NCBI GenBank assembly: GCA_024196135.1
Contig: JAMQCK010000023.1
Span: 109,033-173,032 of the forward strand
Direction: 5' to 3'
Length of the DNA: 64,000 nucleotides
Source: Pleurotus ostreatus/Saccharomyces cerevisiae fusant
Lineage: Eukaryota > Opisthokonta
Below are positions 32,185-44,716 of this stretch, piece after piece. Under the pieces are notes generated by a model, which saw nothing but the letters and a program-made list of their open reading frames with translations, was not told where the DNA came from and made no database searches. How positions within the stretch are numbered: the stretch's first letter is position 1; each line of letters starts with the position of its first letter. Position numbers and translations under genes: made by a program.

Positions 32185-33973
32185 ATGAGCGACCGGATTT
32201 TCTATCCCAGAGGGCGCCCTGGCAGGTCCAACAAGCTGACCACAATCGTCAAGAACATTCTTCGCAGGCGCAAATCACCGAGCAGAGTACGTCGACCGAC
32301 GTCGTCACAAATCATCGAATTGATTTTTCTTGAAGCAGAGTCCCCCCGCTGCTGGACGACGTGCACTCAGTCTGAGCCGTTGCTCGAGTGACTCTGGCGA
32401 GTATGGTGAAAAGTTCTCGCTGTGCTCTGGCCCTCGACCCATTCTTGACGACTGGGAGTCCTCGAGTGGAGAAGAGTACGAGAACACTCGCTGGCGGGAC
32501 TCGCCGACTCCGTCGAACTTCCACTCCGTTCCTCTCATCATTCCACCCTACGACCCCGACAACCCTTATGTGCCACCGATCAACCGCCTCCCGACCGAAG
32601 TCCTCGCCCTCATCTTCGCGTACAGTCATGGCGGCATGCGTGATTCGTGCAACCTCGACGAGTTTGTGCCGATCACGACTACGCATGTCTGCTCTTTGTG
32701 GCACGACATAGCTGTCGATCTTTCCCACCTGTGGAAGAGATTTAACCTGCGGACGTGCGTGATGAAGGGTGGTGAACACCGTCAGGCTAATCTGGCGGCG
32801 CTGTGTCTCAAGCGCTCTGGTGGTGGTATGTCGATTGCCTACAAGGAAGTGATCAAAAGAACGCGTTCGGAGACTTTTGGCGGGTACGCCCGGCGCTGGC
32901 ATAATGATTCTTCGGGATCACTGCCTGACGACGCTCAGACGTGCCATTGTGTTTTCGATTTCATCATCAACAATCTTGCGAGTATCCGGGAATTATACCT
33001 GTCCATCGGTCGCGATTCTATTGACATGTTGTCGCGCCGCCGGTGCGCATCTACTTCGCTAGAAATTCTTGATATCGCCTTTCTGTTTGGCAACATCGGA
33101 GAGAAGGAAGCTCGCCGTATCGCGCGCCTTTATTCGACGCCCTCGTTGCGCGTGCTTCGCTGGTCTCATCATGTCTATGGCCGCGGACGGCAACTCCTCA
33201 GCAGGGCCCCTCTCGACGCGCCTTGGCAGACGCTCCAGTCCGTTGACCTCCGCGACAGCCTGATCACCCACCTCGACTTCATGCACATCTTGCGCTCCTC
33301 GCCATCGCTGATGGCGCTACGCGTGAATGCATATCGCGCGCGTATCGGTGATGCGTCTGCAATGTCTCCTATAGCGCACCACGCCCTGCGTAGGCTTTAC
33401 GTGGAGGCGCCTGTAAATGGCGGGCCTCTGGACGATATTTTCTCGGTCATGACTCTTCCCGGCCTGCGGATCTTCTCCTTGAAGACCGACTTTGTCCAGG
33501 ATCTGGATGACTGGCCATTCCTCGATAAAGGGGTTCTGCTCGATTTTCTGGGCCGTATTCGAGGAGGTTTGGAGTCATTTTACTTGGAATCCTGCAATGT
33601 CGACGAGACCACGCTCATCGAGTGCCTCCGCCTGCCCCAGATGTCCACTATCATCAGGTTGGCTGTGAGAGACTTGCTATGCGATATTACGAGACGGACT
33701 ATCTCGCTCCTCACGCCGGACGGAGAGAAAATGCCTTTCTTCCCGCAACTTAAGGTACTCTGCCTTGGGAGCTGTGCCACCGGACAGGACGGAAGGGTGG
33801 CAGAAATGTTGCAGGCGCGTGACGCGTACGGCTTCGGCATCGTCGATGCTGAAGTGCATTTCCAGGATGGTGAAAAACATGAGCTCGATGAGGAGGCTCT
33901 GAAGGAGCACGCAGACCTTGAGCTGCGTTCCTATTCCGAGTCGCGCTTCTTCCGACACTTCTGCGACCAGTAG
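32185..33973 (+). CDS. F-box protein, paralogue 4 (opposite strand, diverged)
   Basis: Two exons, 32185-32286 (MSDRIFYPRGRPGRSNKL, basic) and 32339-33973, about 578 residues. The acceptor may be three bases earlier without changing the frame. The F-box-like domain is INRLPTEVLALIFAYSHGG, with TTTHVCSLWHDIAVDLSHLW in the same arrangement as paralogues 1-3. LRR-like segments follow (LQSVDLRDSLITHLDFMHIL, LRIFSLKTDF, LKVLCLGSCATGQDG). The C-terminus is acidic (DEEALKEHADLEL). The first exon is not related to the MGFFSTLRR-type start of the others, so this copy has a different N-terminus or is an older duplicate. The expected role is SCF adaptor. Confidence 0.87.
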
Positions 33974-34305
33974 ATACGGGTATATATAATTCACTGCTAC
34001 CATAAAATATGCTGGTTGATATACTTCGGAACAATATGGCCTCGCGATACGCTGTTTGTACCAACGTCGTTCGCTTTGAAGCAGAAACCCGGCACTTGCC
34101 GAGTCGCTCGCGTGACAGTCACGGTTGAACTTGTCGGACCCAACATCGACGTCAGGTATGACAACGTCCCCATACACTCCCCGCCTCGCGTACGTGCTGG
34201 AAGTGCAAGTTTCTTTTCCTGCTCTACATACTCCTTCAAGTTTCCAACTTCCCTGGCCGCTGCTCATCTCCTCTTGCCTTCTGCCCAATCTCAGCACGCA
34301 CCAGT
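33974..34305. other. Spacer between F-box 4 and the GFA gene
   Basis: Co-directional spacer with the F-box 4 3' UTR and the C/T-rich leader of the GFA gene. No other feature is seen. Confidence 0.55.
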
Positions 34306-34884
34306 ATGCCCATTTACAAAGGCGGCTGCTTCTGCAGGAAGATCCGCTACGAGCTCGACCTCGCATCCCCCGATGACGCGCGCATGAGCATCTGTCATTG
34401 TCTGAATTGCAAGGTGAGCTACTACCCTCTCAGTCGACCCCTCTCTCCCTTCTGCCCTAAATCGCATCACTAACGAGTTCCAATCGCGCACTAACAACCC
34501 TTCTACAACAGAAATTCACCGGTTCCGCCTTTGGCATCACCGCCAAAATCCCCCGCGCCGCCTTCCACCTCGACCCCTCCTCGGGCTCGCCCAAGATCCA
34601 CAAGGGCGACAACGGTTCGGGCAAACTCCTCACACGCGAGTTTTGTGGCGATTGCGGGTCGGGGATACTTGAGTACGGTGAACATGCGGGTGAGAATGTG
34701 TACCTCTTTTATGGAAGCTTGGACGAGCCGGACGCGCTGCCGCTGAAGGGCGAATTCTTTACGAAGTATCGGGCGAGGTGGATGCCAGAGGTACCGGGTG
34801 AGTGGAGGGGGTAGGAGCTTGTATAATGGGACAGGCGCTGACGAGTGCATAGGGATCTTTCACAAAAAGGAGATCGAGAAATGA
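34306..34884 (+). CDS. GFA / CENP-V family zinc protein
   Basis: Small Mss4-like fold protein related to glutathione-dependent formaldehyde-activating enzyme. Three exons (34306-34413, 34512-34797, 34853-34884) give about 141 residues. Zinc-ligand motifs appear in family order: GGCFCRKIRYEL at the N-terminus, CHCLNCKKFTGSAFG across intron 1, and FCGDCGSGI. The sequence ends GIFHKKEIEK after the last intron. Despite the family name, most fungal members have no proven formaldehyde activity; thiol adduct metabolism is the general expectation. Confidence 0.93.
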
Positions 34885-37044
34885 TGGTCATGCATTCGGA
34901 CGAGGTATACCGAGAGTCGACAATTGGAACTGTGAAGATAAATACTGTGAACAATCAGCGCGGAAGGCATCCGCCTTGATGTGAGCACGCTTCAACAGCC
35001 TTCGTAAGCGCCGCGGGCTGTGGTATTAACGCGAGCTATGGCAAGTGGAGGACTCGACATTGCATCCAGACATTGAGACGCGATCGAGGTAGGCGCGGTT
35101 CAGCAGTTCGGTGATGCGTTGTAGCAATCAGCGAAGGGCTCGGGTGCACCTCGAGCGCTGCGAGAACCTCGGAAAGAGCCTGTCGGGAACGAAGAAGACC
35201 TGGAGGACATCGCGAAGTGCTCTACGATCTGAGGGTCGATTGCCCTCGTCATGGGAAGCACGTCTATATCCAGGTCCCTATCTCTTGGCGAGCTCGGGCC
35301 GCGATTTCACGAGCTTACGACTACACCATAGCCACGAGACAGGCGCCCAGCAGACAGGCAGGGCGACCAGCACACAATCATGGGAAAGGTCGGCAAGGAT
35401 CGCCGCAGAGGACATGGTGGGTGGGCGTTGCGATAGGAGCGGGGTAATCGTAGGCGCGCGAAGAAGTCCTTCCTGGCTTGTATAGCAGAGGGCTTCGCTT
35501 CAGGTAGCGGATTCAGTCAGTGGGGTTACAGATCGGTTAATCAGGTAACAGATGCAGTTAGGCGCTAGGGGTGTATAGCATCAGCGAGTCACTAGGAGAT
35601 GGCTCTGGAGAGCAGGATAAGCAAGCAAAAGAACGCACTTTGGCCCAGTCGAGCAACTGTGGCAGAGGGTTGGCGAACGAGCAGTCGAGACCAGCTGAGA
35701 GATAATCCAGATACGCCGCGCCACTTCATCTCGGTTACCAGCGACGACTGTCGCCTTCGACGTCGACCACGACTTGATTGTGACCCCACCGCGCCGGCCC
35801 ACAGAGCGTGTACGAGTATCCGGCTGGCTTTCACATGAAGTAAGGGGGACTCTCGTCCTTAACCGAAGGCTATGGGGGCCACGTACCCTCGGCAGTCAAC
35901 ACGGTGATGGGGAGATGCGGCCACGGTTGTTCCACGGGGTTTGCTAGGCAGGTCAGCCAATGGGCGGGCCAGGCGGACGTGCGCGGTGCATAGAACGGGT
36001 AACTGCCGAAGTTCAAACGCTCCCAGGGCGCGCCCGCTCGGGCCAGGGGCTCTTCGCGTTCAATGGGGCGGAAATGAGGGGCTGAATTTTTAGTCAGGAG
36101 CCTGCGAGCAAGGGAAAGGGGCGCCGAGACTGGGGTAAGGCGCAGCGCGGCCCGGCGCGACGGTCGACGGCGTCGGCAGGAGCATGGACATGGCGGCTGG
36201 TTGCGAGCACGTTGGGGAGGACAATGGCGGGACCCGGCGGCGCATGTCTTTGAGTTTAAGGGACGCGATCCGGCCCGACCGGCCGGCGAGAAATCCGAAC
36301 ATCCGGCATGGTGAAAATTGTCGAGGGCAAAGGCGCCAGCTGGCCACTGGAGTGGACAGCAGCGATTGTACCTTTTGTTCGTAGCATGTTCTCGCACAAT
36401 AGACGCACTACGGACGTTCTATCGATGTCGATTAACGGACTGTCATCAGGTCGAGTCAAGCGCCACGTGATTGATAGAAAACCAGGCGTGGAGACGCCGA
36501 AAATTCCAAGTCGGCTTTGGCGTCGGCAGGATCGTCCCTTTCTCTCCTACCACCACCATCTCGACCGCTGTTCGTCCCGGCCCTCACAAGGCATCGGTAT
36601 AGCGGCTCTCGGAGGCGAAGGCTCAGCGCCAAGCAGCGTCGAATAGCGCAGCGGCGACCCCAGGCTTGTCCGCAGGCGTCATCGAGGAGGATCACATCCA
36701 TCGACCAGCTGAAGCACGGGCCCCAGCTGTTCCAGGAGATCCATAACCAGCCACTCCAGCGCAGGTCCGGCTTGCTGCACGACACAAAAGGCACGCCTTC
36801 GCTGTGCGTCCGCCACTGAAGCTACGGTCCCCCATCATCCCTGTTATTCCCGTCTCTGCATAGTTCGCTTCTCGTCGTTTTCTCGTCTCTCTATCTTGCC
36901 GCATCTTTATTCTTAACGACATCAATTTACGACCCCCCTTCCCTCGCTTTTCTCGCTCTTTTCCACAGAAAAGAGCCACTCGAGTTGCAAGCACACAACG
37001 GTCCGTTGCGCGCCTGTATCTCGACACCACCCCCACACCAGCCC
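34885..37044. other. 2.1-kb intergenic region; no gene supported
   Basis: Frames of up to 175 codons (35870-36397 -) have no motif, no intron-consistent extension and a composition typical of GC-rich non-coding DNA. The last 200 bases are C/T-rich and probably form the promoter and 5' UTR of the cyclin gene. No mobile-element hallmark is seen. Confidence 0.5.
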
Positions 37045-39409
37045 ATGCCAGTCCCCGTACCGCGCTTCATCAAGCCCGCCGCCCACCCCGTCATCAAGAA
37101 ACGACAGATCGACGACGGCAATCACCCCATCCACAGTCTGACGCGCACGCTCCCCGTGTCGCCCACCGGGCCCCCTCCTTCCTTTGGCACAAGGGAGGAG
37201 TGGATTAACTCGCTCCCTACCTGGCGGCGCACGAAGCCCCGCAGGATCTGGGAGGAGGACGCCCGGCGCGACGACTCGCCGCCGGATTTTCACCAAGGGT
37301 TGGCCCGCGCGGAGAACGCGTCGGCCATTAAAGGACAGTGTGCTGAAGCATACGTTCCGCCCATGCTCCGTAGCAGCCGCAACACCTGGAGCGGTCCGCT
37401 GCGCAGCCGAGGATCCAGAGCAGACATCGAGATGGACTACGTGTCGCCTGCTGCGGAGGCAGACAACAAGGAGGATAACATGAGCGACTACAGCTTCAGC
37501 TCGGGCTCCGACTCGGAGCAGGGCGACGCGGAGCCGCTGCATGACGCCGAGATGGCAGACGGGCAGATGTACGAGAGGGGCGCCTTCACGCCGGTCTTCG
37601 AAGCGGACTCGCCGATTGGCGCTGACCCCAGCTCGAGCCCGCTCGAGCCGGTCACGCCGTTCGGAGAGTTCGTCGACAGGGCGGTCGTGCGCACTAAGAG
37701 CTCGGGCTCTTACGATGGGTTCATGGAGGGTGTCCGCGGTCGCGACGCCGCCGTACTCGCCAAAGCTCCGGTAGCTGAGCGCCGGGAGCAGAAGGAGCCC
37801 GCTCCGAGCGTGCAGGAAGTCTCGACTCCCAGCGCTAGCATCGAGTACAAGAAGCTGGCAGGTCCGCTCGCAGAATGGATCACCAACTACGTGTGGCAGG
37901 TCTGCACAACCGGGCTTAGCCTGCAGCCGCTGTACAGCCAAGGGTTCGTCCGTTTCACGCCTACACATGACCTGACCGCTAACAATCCTTGCAGCGTTCC
38001 TGTTCCCGGATTTCCGTCGACGCCGCCGAGCAGCATCGCGACGGCTGTCCACTCGCTTCTGCTGTCGACGCTGCTCCAGCCATCGGCCGTGTTCCTCGCC
38101 ATCTGGTACATCGTCCGGCTTCCAGTCTACTTTGGCCCGACCGCGCTCGGCCCCGACCATGTCAAGGAACACCGCTTCCGTCACGAATTGCTGGGCGGGT
38201 ACACCGACCCAGACACGATAATGCAGAGTGCTCCTTTCCGGGTCATCGTGCTCGGGTGCATGTTCGCCAATAAGTGGCTGGACGATCACACCTTCTCCAA
38301 CAAGACTTGGTACGTCACGATCTCGCAGACCTCTTCGTCGCCGTATGCTTACTTCATTTTGCAGGCAAGCGATTACCAACATCCCTATTCAGTCCATCAA
38401 CCGTTTGGAGTCGCTCGCGCTGGCCATCTTCGACTTCAATATGTCCGTTCCCCCCACGGCATGGTCGCATTGGCTATCGCACGTCATGAACTACCACCTC
38501 GCGCTCTCGCCGCCTTCTCATCAGCCTATCGGCCGGCCGTCTTCCAACCCGCACTTGATCGTAAAGAGGGTCATCGATGAGATTACACAGGCACCGTTCG
38601 CCTGCGAGTCATCTTCGCCGACCCCGGAACCCGTGTTCATTGGCCTGGCGGAGCGCCGCCGGGAGCTTATCGAGAAGGAGATGGCGATGAACGCCGACGC
38701 ATTGGAGATCGACCTCGACGAGGACGGCCCGCTCAGGGATGAGTACGTGCCCCGCCGCCGTACCAGCGCCGCGAGCTCGACGTGGAGCAACTCTTCCCGC
38801 GAGCAGAACATCCCGCCTCCGGAAGCGCCGGTGGCGCGTACGGCGTTGAAAGGCGGCGACTGGCCCGCAGTGAACGCGAAGGCGAGGGGCGAGCTGCCAC
38901 CTCCCGCGCGCTGGAGCCCTGCCGCGGATGAGCCGATCCTGCGGGACAGCCATCGCGCCAACCGACCTTACGTCGCCGTCCAGCCCGTCGTTCCCAATGC
39001 GACCCAGGCGCCGCTGTACCACGTCCCGCAGCCGGGCTTTCAAGCGCCTCCCGAGCCCGCGTATGATCCGCACAACCAGTGGGCCGTCGGTGCCTATGCG
39101 CCGCCCATGGTCCCCGCCTACAACCCATACCCGTCGTACGTTCTACCGGTCGCGCCCGCCATGTCCCACTCGCGTTCGCAGTCTCTTTCTTACGATCAAG
39201 ATAATTCGCACTCGCATAATCACGCGCGCTCGTATTCGCAACACAGGGACTACCGCTGCCCTGGAGAGCTCCGCATGCCGCTCAACGTCAGCGAGCCGCT
39301 GCCCAGCATGGCCGACCCTCTCCAGTGGCATGCCCTCGGCGCGTACGGCGTCTACCCACAGCCGGCGTACCCCCGACACGTCAACATGGACTACGTGTCC
39401 CCCTGGTGA
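37045..39409 (+). CDS. PCL/Pho80-like cyclin with long disordered flanks
   Basis: Two exons (37045-38309 and 38365-39409) give 769 residues. Residues about 1-300 are low complexity, with acidic/Ser patches (SDYSFSSGSDSEQGD). The cyclin box lies at about 335-480: VFLAIWYIVRLPVYFG, PFRVIVLGCMFANKWLDDHT and, across the intron, SINRLESLALAIFDFNMSV. This layout is that of the Pho80/Pcl cyclins that activate Pho85-type CDKs. The C-terminal 290 residues are disordered, Pro/Tyr-rich with a His/Ser-rich stretch (HSRSQSLSYDQDNSHSHNH). Neighbours give no functional clue. The partner kinase and process (phosphate, polarity or cell cycle) cannot be chosen from sequence. Confidence 0.88.
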
Positions 39410-40294
39410 ACCGCCGGCAAGTCCGAGCGCCCCACCATAGACAGCCCGCCTCGCCCGAACATACCACCGCCTGCGCGCGCCCGGTTCCGCCATACCACTC
39501 TCGACTAGGAATCCCGTTGCCATCTCCTTTCTTCTGCGGTCTCTTCGTTCCGTCCCGGGCGGCTTGTAACATTTCGTCTGTGTTCATATTCACCTCATGT
39601 CGTGTTCTTTTGTCGCATATCTGCTACCCGTTGTTCGCGGCGCTCGCGTCGCATGTATTATTCGCCCTGTCCTGCCATCACCTACCTGCCCGCCTAGGGC
39701 CGCGTTCTCGGCGACATGGGCTGCCTGCTCGAGACGCCGCGGGGCGCACGATCCGCCTCAGGGCTGGATGCCCGGCCGCCCCCGCCCATTACCAGACACG
39801 GACTGCATGGCCTCGCGTTCTGTTATTTAACTCCAGCTACGTACGCTGTTGTGATAGCCCCCTTTTGACGTTTACTTTCATGGCCGTCTACGGCGCCTTT
39901 CTATGGCGATCCGATCTCATAGCCACCCCTGGCGTATACTCCCATAGTCCTTCCTCCCTCACACATTACATAGTCGTCTCCTGCGCTTGACGTGGCTGCC
40001 TATGCTTCCTACTACATACGTGCGTTCTGATCGGTTGTATCTTGTTTCTGCTAATTACCTACCGTTCCCCTGTCGGTGTCTGCAATTTTGTGGTCGTCGA
40101 TTGTAGACATTCTTGGGCTGTCGTTACACAGAAAAACAACGATCTACCGATTCATTCTTTGTTGACCAGCTACTAGACTGTGATACCAACCTGTCGTAAC
40201 ATGAGTCTGATGTCCTCTTCAGGACCGTCGCTTGCACTTGGCCTCAGCAAGGTACTGTGAGTCGAGGCCATAGGTACAATCTGTTTGTTTGGCG
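39410..40294. other. 3' UTR and spacer after the cyclin gene
   Basis: C/T-rich, open in places but without protein-like composition. Probably a long 3' UTR followed by the promoter of the MYND gene. An ATG at 40201 could start an extra upstream exon of that gene, but no clean splice was found. Confidence 0.45.
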
Positions 40295-42390
40295 ATGGCC
40301 GCAGCATTCGGCAAATTCCGCGTTGATCTCGTCAACGACCTCGACGTTCGCAGCCCCTTGCATCTTGCAATCGCGATGGATAATCCAGTGGACTTCAAAG
40401 GCTTGGGCCCCATTGATGAGCATGGATTTATGATGCCTGCGGACTCAAAGCTGCCGGAGCTTGAGCTTGTGAGAGCAGAAGCTTCACGTGGTACGCTTGC
40501 AGGTTTCCTAGCGTGATTATACAATTCCAACGTCGGCATCTTCAGTCCAGGACTTTATACGCAACCCTCGAGACCCGAATTGTGTTGCGATTCTCGGGTC
40601 TCACGAGAAAATGATGCAGATCAATCTTGCGTTGACCTACAGCCTCGATTTCCCGAACTTGGTCAAGTACGCTATACATTGCAATCCAGACAAAGGTGTG
40701 TATCGACGCTAATATCCGCGTGATCGCGCTCTCATACTGAGCTACCTAGTCCCGAAGGATATCCTTCACGAGTGTATCTGGGCGGGCGAGCGATTCATAT
40801 GGGGCGTAGAAGCTTCGTCGGTGGAGCAGCTGCGTTTTGCAGGGGTGCTACCTTCCGATGGGAATCAAGGACATCGCTTGCTATTGGTTCGTGGGAATAA
40901 CGTCTGCCCTGCCCTGGCCTTTCTCTGCATAACTCATACGGTATTTTGCACAGATGCAGGCGACCCGTGCCAACTTGGTCAATCACTGCTTGTAAGTCTG
41001 TGTAGTCTAGGTGCTATCCTTCTTAGCCATGAGAACCTGACGTCTCTGCAGACTCCCAGAGATAGACCGGCCTGTTGAGGCCCTTGAACATTATCGAGCA
41101 TTTCTTCGAACAAATGATAGATACTTAGGTGTGACCGAGGATCCATGGGCGAAAGATCCGTCAGTTTCCAGGTTGGCGGAGCACTTGACCCTTTCTAACC
41201 CAACACATCATAGCATTGGGCTGTTTTCGTATGCTATCGTGCTCGCTCGGGCACGAACTGCTGATGCGGAGGCGGTGGCGATATTGACCAGAGCCATTGG
41301 TCCCGAATCCGGCCTTGTATCCAGCCAGGTAGCGCAGTGCAAGGTGTACCTTGCTCGTGTTTTGCGCCGTCTTGGCGAAGACCAAGAAGCAGAGCCACTG
41401 TGAGTCGTTTGCGAAGGGAAGCATAGCGTCCATCATGGCCAAACGTCCCAGGGAGCTTTCGTCCATTAGATGGTTCAAGAAGAACCCCCATGCAGTACAA
41501 GATCAAGCGCTAATGCAGTTATTCACCGTTGATATCAATCCGGAGACCGACCCCGTCCTCCAGGGCCTAGGAGGTCCGAAATGGCTGGAATCCCGCAGGA
41601 GAACCGCCAAGACGCAGCAACGCATTGTCAGGCTCTGCCGGCATTGCAGTAAAATGTGAGCTGGTTCGAGTTCGGCGTTTCGGTTTTCCAACTCATAGTA
41701 CCTGAAGGGAGCCACAAGTCAAGCTGATGCTATGCTCTCGGTGTCAGTATTACTTTTATTGGTGAGTGAGGTTTGTCTTCACTATTGGCGCGCCTAGCTT
41801 ACCTGTACGCAAGCTCGCGTGAATGTCAGAAGGCCCATTACCCTTACCACAAGCGAGTGACTTCCTCGCGCAAACTAAGGGCTTTGCTGACTCTGATACC
41901 TATCGCAGAGAGGTGTGCAGGTAAGCACACTTATAGACGCTATCGTCGAGTCTCTAACCAATCATCTACCAGGGAGAAAGCGGAATATCTGAAGCGCGTC
42001 GCCGAGCTGAAAGCTTCCGGCCACAAATTAGACGCACGCCTTGCCGAGCGATTCACAAACTTCTGCAATACGCCGGGCAATCCTTCTCACAGCATCCTGC
42101 TAGCGAGCGCTCTCGGCTTGCAGCGCGATCAGACCCGCTCGCGCACGCACATCGTGTTGAGAGCGGTTGAATACCAACCGCGCGCCAAGGACCCTTTCGA
42201 TTATTTCCGCTATACACACGTCGGCGTCTACAAGATCGAAGACGTTTATACAGAAATCGAGCGTCTTTTACGCCTGGACAGGGGTGAAGGCCACCAATAC
42301 ATCGAAGGAATGCTCGACGAGTTCGACAACGGCCCGGGAAAGACGATGGAGAACGGCGTCTCCATCAGTAAAATGACCCCCGTGTTATAG
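40295..42390 (+). CDS. MYND zinc-finger protein, copy A of an inverted pair
   Basis: About ten short exons with in-frame junctions. The N-terminal part (start at 40295 provisional) reads LPELELVRAEASRVQDFIRN, then VPKDILHECIWAGERF. A TPR-like segment follows (AQCKVYLARVLRRLGEDQEA), then RWFKKNPHAVQDQA and DPVLQGLGGPKWLESRRR. The MYND finger is rebuilt over four exons: CRHCSKM, LMLCSRCQYYFYCSRECQ, AHYPYHKRVCREKAEYLKRV. All seven Cys and both His fit the C2-C2-C2-HC pattern. The C-terminus has a conserved block, RSRTHIVLRAVEYQPRAKDP and FDYFRYTHVGVYKIEDVYTE. MYND fingers bind proline-rich peptides; no SET domain is present, so it is not an SMYD methyltransferase. The function is unknown. A closely similar gene lies at 52.1-54.3 kb. 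Confidence 0.87.
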
Positions 42391-44716
42391 CCCAACATTT
42401 CATGGACCTGATTATGGCGCAATATAGTCTCGCGCGCGCAACGTTATAGCAAACATCGTCACATTATAAGAGACGGGAACGTGTTTTAGCACTGGCCGCT
42501 GCTGCTGTATGACCGTGAATTATATTCTAAGAGAGGTCGCCGATGTGTGTGGCACGGCGTAGCTCTCAAGGACTGGCACGTTGAGCCACACGTCTTGAGG
42601 CTCCTCTTATAACCGTGTCAAGCACTCCCTAGCATGCAGCGCTTATGTTTAATTCGAATTTCTTCCACGCAAGGAGAACACAGAGGGATGATATTGAACG
42701 AGTACTACATAGCTATTTGGACCGGACTACGAGGACAGGCCATGCGATATATCACAAGGGCCAGCTACGTGCCCATGCTATCGCCTACACGTCCCGCTAA
42801 GGAAACGTTTGACAGGATGAGCGTGCGGAGGGATGAGAGAATGGATGTATAGGGTTCCGACGGGCTTGATTGGGCACGATATAAGGATGCGGTAGACATA
42901 GCTATGCGCAAAAGAAGGCGGCGAACGAAGCGCCGCCTAGGGCGTGACTGATCTGGAGATAGATATGGAGTGTTCGGTGAGTGGCGTTGAACGGCGGTGG
43001 CGGAAAACTCGTGCGAAGCGACACAGTGCAGCAGACTGGCTAGACAACGAGACAGCGTGTGGGATGGTACATCGGATGAAAGGCTGGGAGGCAGAGCAAG
43101 AGATAAAGAAAAGGTTGGGGACAGAATCATGGCTTCGACCTGAACGAGTCGTGAGACGCGGTAGCGACGTTGTGGGCTGATTCAAGTGAGAGGTGGTTGG
43201 TTCGCGAGCGTCTAGACGATCCAGTCTGTTGTAGACCGTCGAGGCCGGGTCGAAGCCAAGAGCAAGTCGACGAAGTTGCGCCACATTGAGACGGGCCGAT
43301 GCGGCGAATGCCGATCCCCTGTATTTGTAAGCAAGTCGGCAGCACGACGACCTGTCCGCAACCTTCATCGCGACATTGCGCTCCTCCCCCCTCCCTTCCA
43401 GACTTGCAACGAGCATCGGTCACGGCGTAAGTAGCCTCTACATGTCTCCGCATACATAGAGAAAACTTTTGCAGCGCGCAAATGGTGAGCAGGATGGAAT
43501 ACTGTTTTCTATCAGCGTCGCGCAGCTTCCAAAGCAGCTGCGTCGGGGAGGTGAGCCCACTCTCAGGACATGTATCTATATCCGGTTTGTTATGTGCTAG
43601 GGCGACATGCTCCACTTTCGGTGAGCTTGACTCTACGGCTCGCGCTCTATTCACTGACTTGCTTGTGGCAGTGCGATGTCGGGACTGAAGGGCGCCGGTG
43701 AGCTCTCGTATGCCCTGGGCATATTGCTCTGACTGATTCCCGGACTAGATATCCGCTTTCGGCGTGAACAGACGCAGTGGCGGTATGCATGGCTTTATTG
43801 TTTTCGAGGATAATTCGCAGGTGGGTTCGTCGTAGATTAATTCGGTCGTACAAGTAGGACTCGCGTATCACATAGTTACGACAATAAAACATTTTCCCTA
43901 CTAAATTCTCCGATACTGGCTGGACACGGCGAGGGAGGCGCCATGAGTTGACATAGCGGAGGCTGTCTGCCATAACACGCCATTATCTTGCAACCTCGGC
44001 GACGAGAGACGCTATAGCATCCCACGAGTAGTGTTGAAACTCACCCTAGGTCGAAGGGCATACAGCTATTATTTCCTATAACACGAAGCCCATCAAGCTA
44101 TAACGTGCCCAGATGAGCGATACAAGTTGTAGTCATACGGACATCAAGCCATAACAGGACCGTAATATTTTAGCAGATCGGGAGATTATAGCGCGTCTTT
44201 GCTCGCCATAACACCAGGTGCGCCTTTTCCGATGTCGGCGCATCCCATCCTGACTCTCACGTTCGATCCGGTTCACGATTCAAGAGACAGGAGGCTTGGA
44301 TGCAGTACGTTTGGTCCTGATCATTGAAGAAAAACCAATTAAATGCACGTCAGGCGCCTGCAGACCAGGTAGCATGATCCCGTATGATCCGGACTGGCGC
44401 AAGAAGATGAACAGGACTGGAGAGTCGCCCGGCACACTCGACAAGTATTTGACACGCGTCCGGGATGTCGAGCATATATTTTGAAGAGATGGACGATGCA
44501 AGCGCTATAGAAAGTCTTCAAGAGTGTAGCAAAATATAGAATAGCTGGTATGGAAACGCAGTGGATTTCGTTGCCTCCACGCAGAAATCAATGAGCATTT
44601 GAGGCGCGGGTACGCCGGACCGTTGACCATACACACGTGCTGAGCTTGAATTGCCGAGTTCGGATGAACAGCGAGTCCCTCAGCTTTGACGCTCATCATC
44701 GTTCACGACCCCAGCA
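42391..44716. other. 2.3-kb intergenic region before Cactin
   Basis: No gene supported; the longest minus frame (42937-43416, 159 codons) has no motif. Its right half holds the short (C/T)ATAAC repeats listed separately. It is more AT-rich than its surroundings. Confidence 0.5.
43970..44215 (+). repeat. Cluster of short CC/CTATAAC-type repeats
   Basis: CCATAACAC (43970), CTATAACAC (44077), CATCAAGCTATAAC (44091), CATCAAGCCATAAC (44142) and CCATAACAC (44206), with the inverted form TTATAGC near 44187. The two 14-mers differ at one base. Related GTTATAGC words occur at 42384 and 42443. Origin unknown; it could be a decayed MITE or a protein-binding array. Confidence 0.45.

Noticed and set aside
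35870..36397. 175-codon minus frame in the 34.9-37.0 kb spacer
   Set aside because: Pro/Arg/Ala-rich chance frame in GC-rich DNA without domain or splice evidence.
36922..38382. 486-codon open frame antisense to the cyclin gene
   Set aside because: Arg/Val-rich shadow frame; the sense strand carries a cyclin box spliced across a canonical intron.
40295..42390. SMYD-type histone methyltransferase, because of the MYND finger
   Set aside because: No SET motifs are present before or after the finger in either paralogue.
42937..43416. 159-codon minus frame upstream of Cactin
   Set aside because: Ser/Arg-rich with no conserved motif; it may only be transcribed leader.
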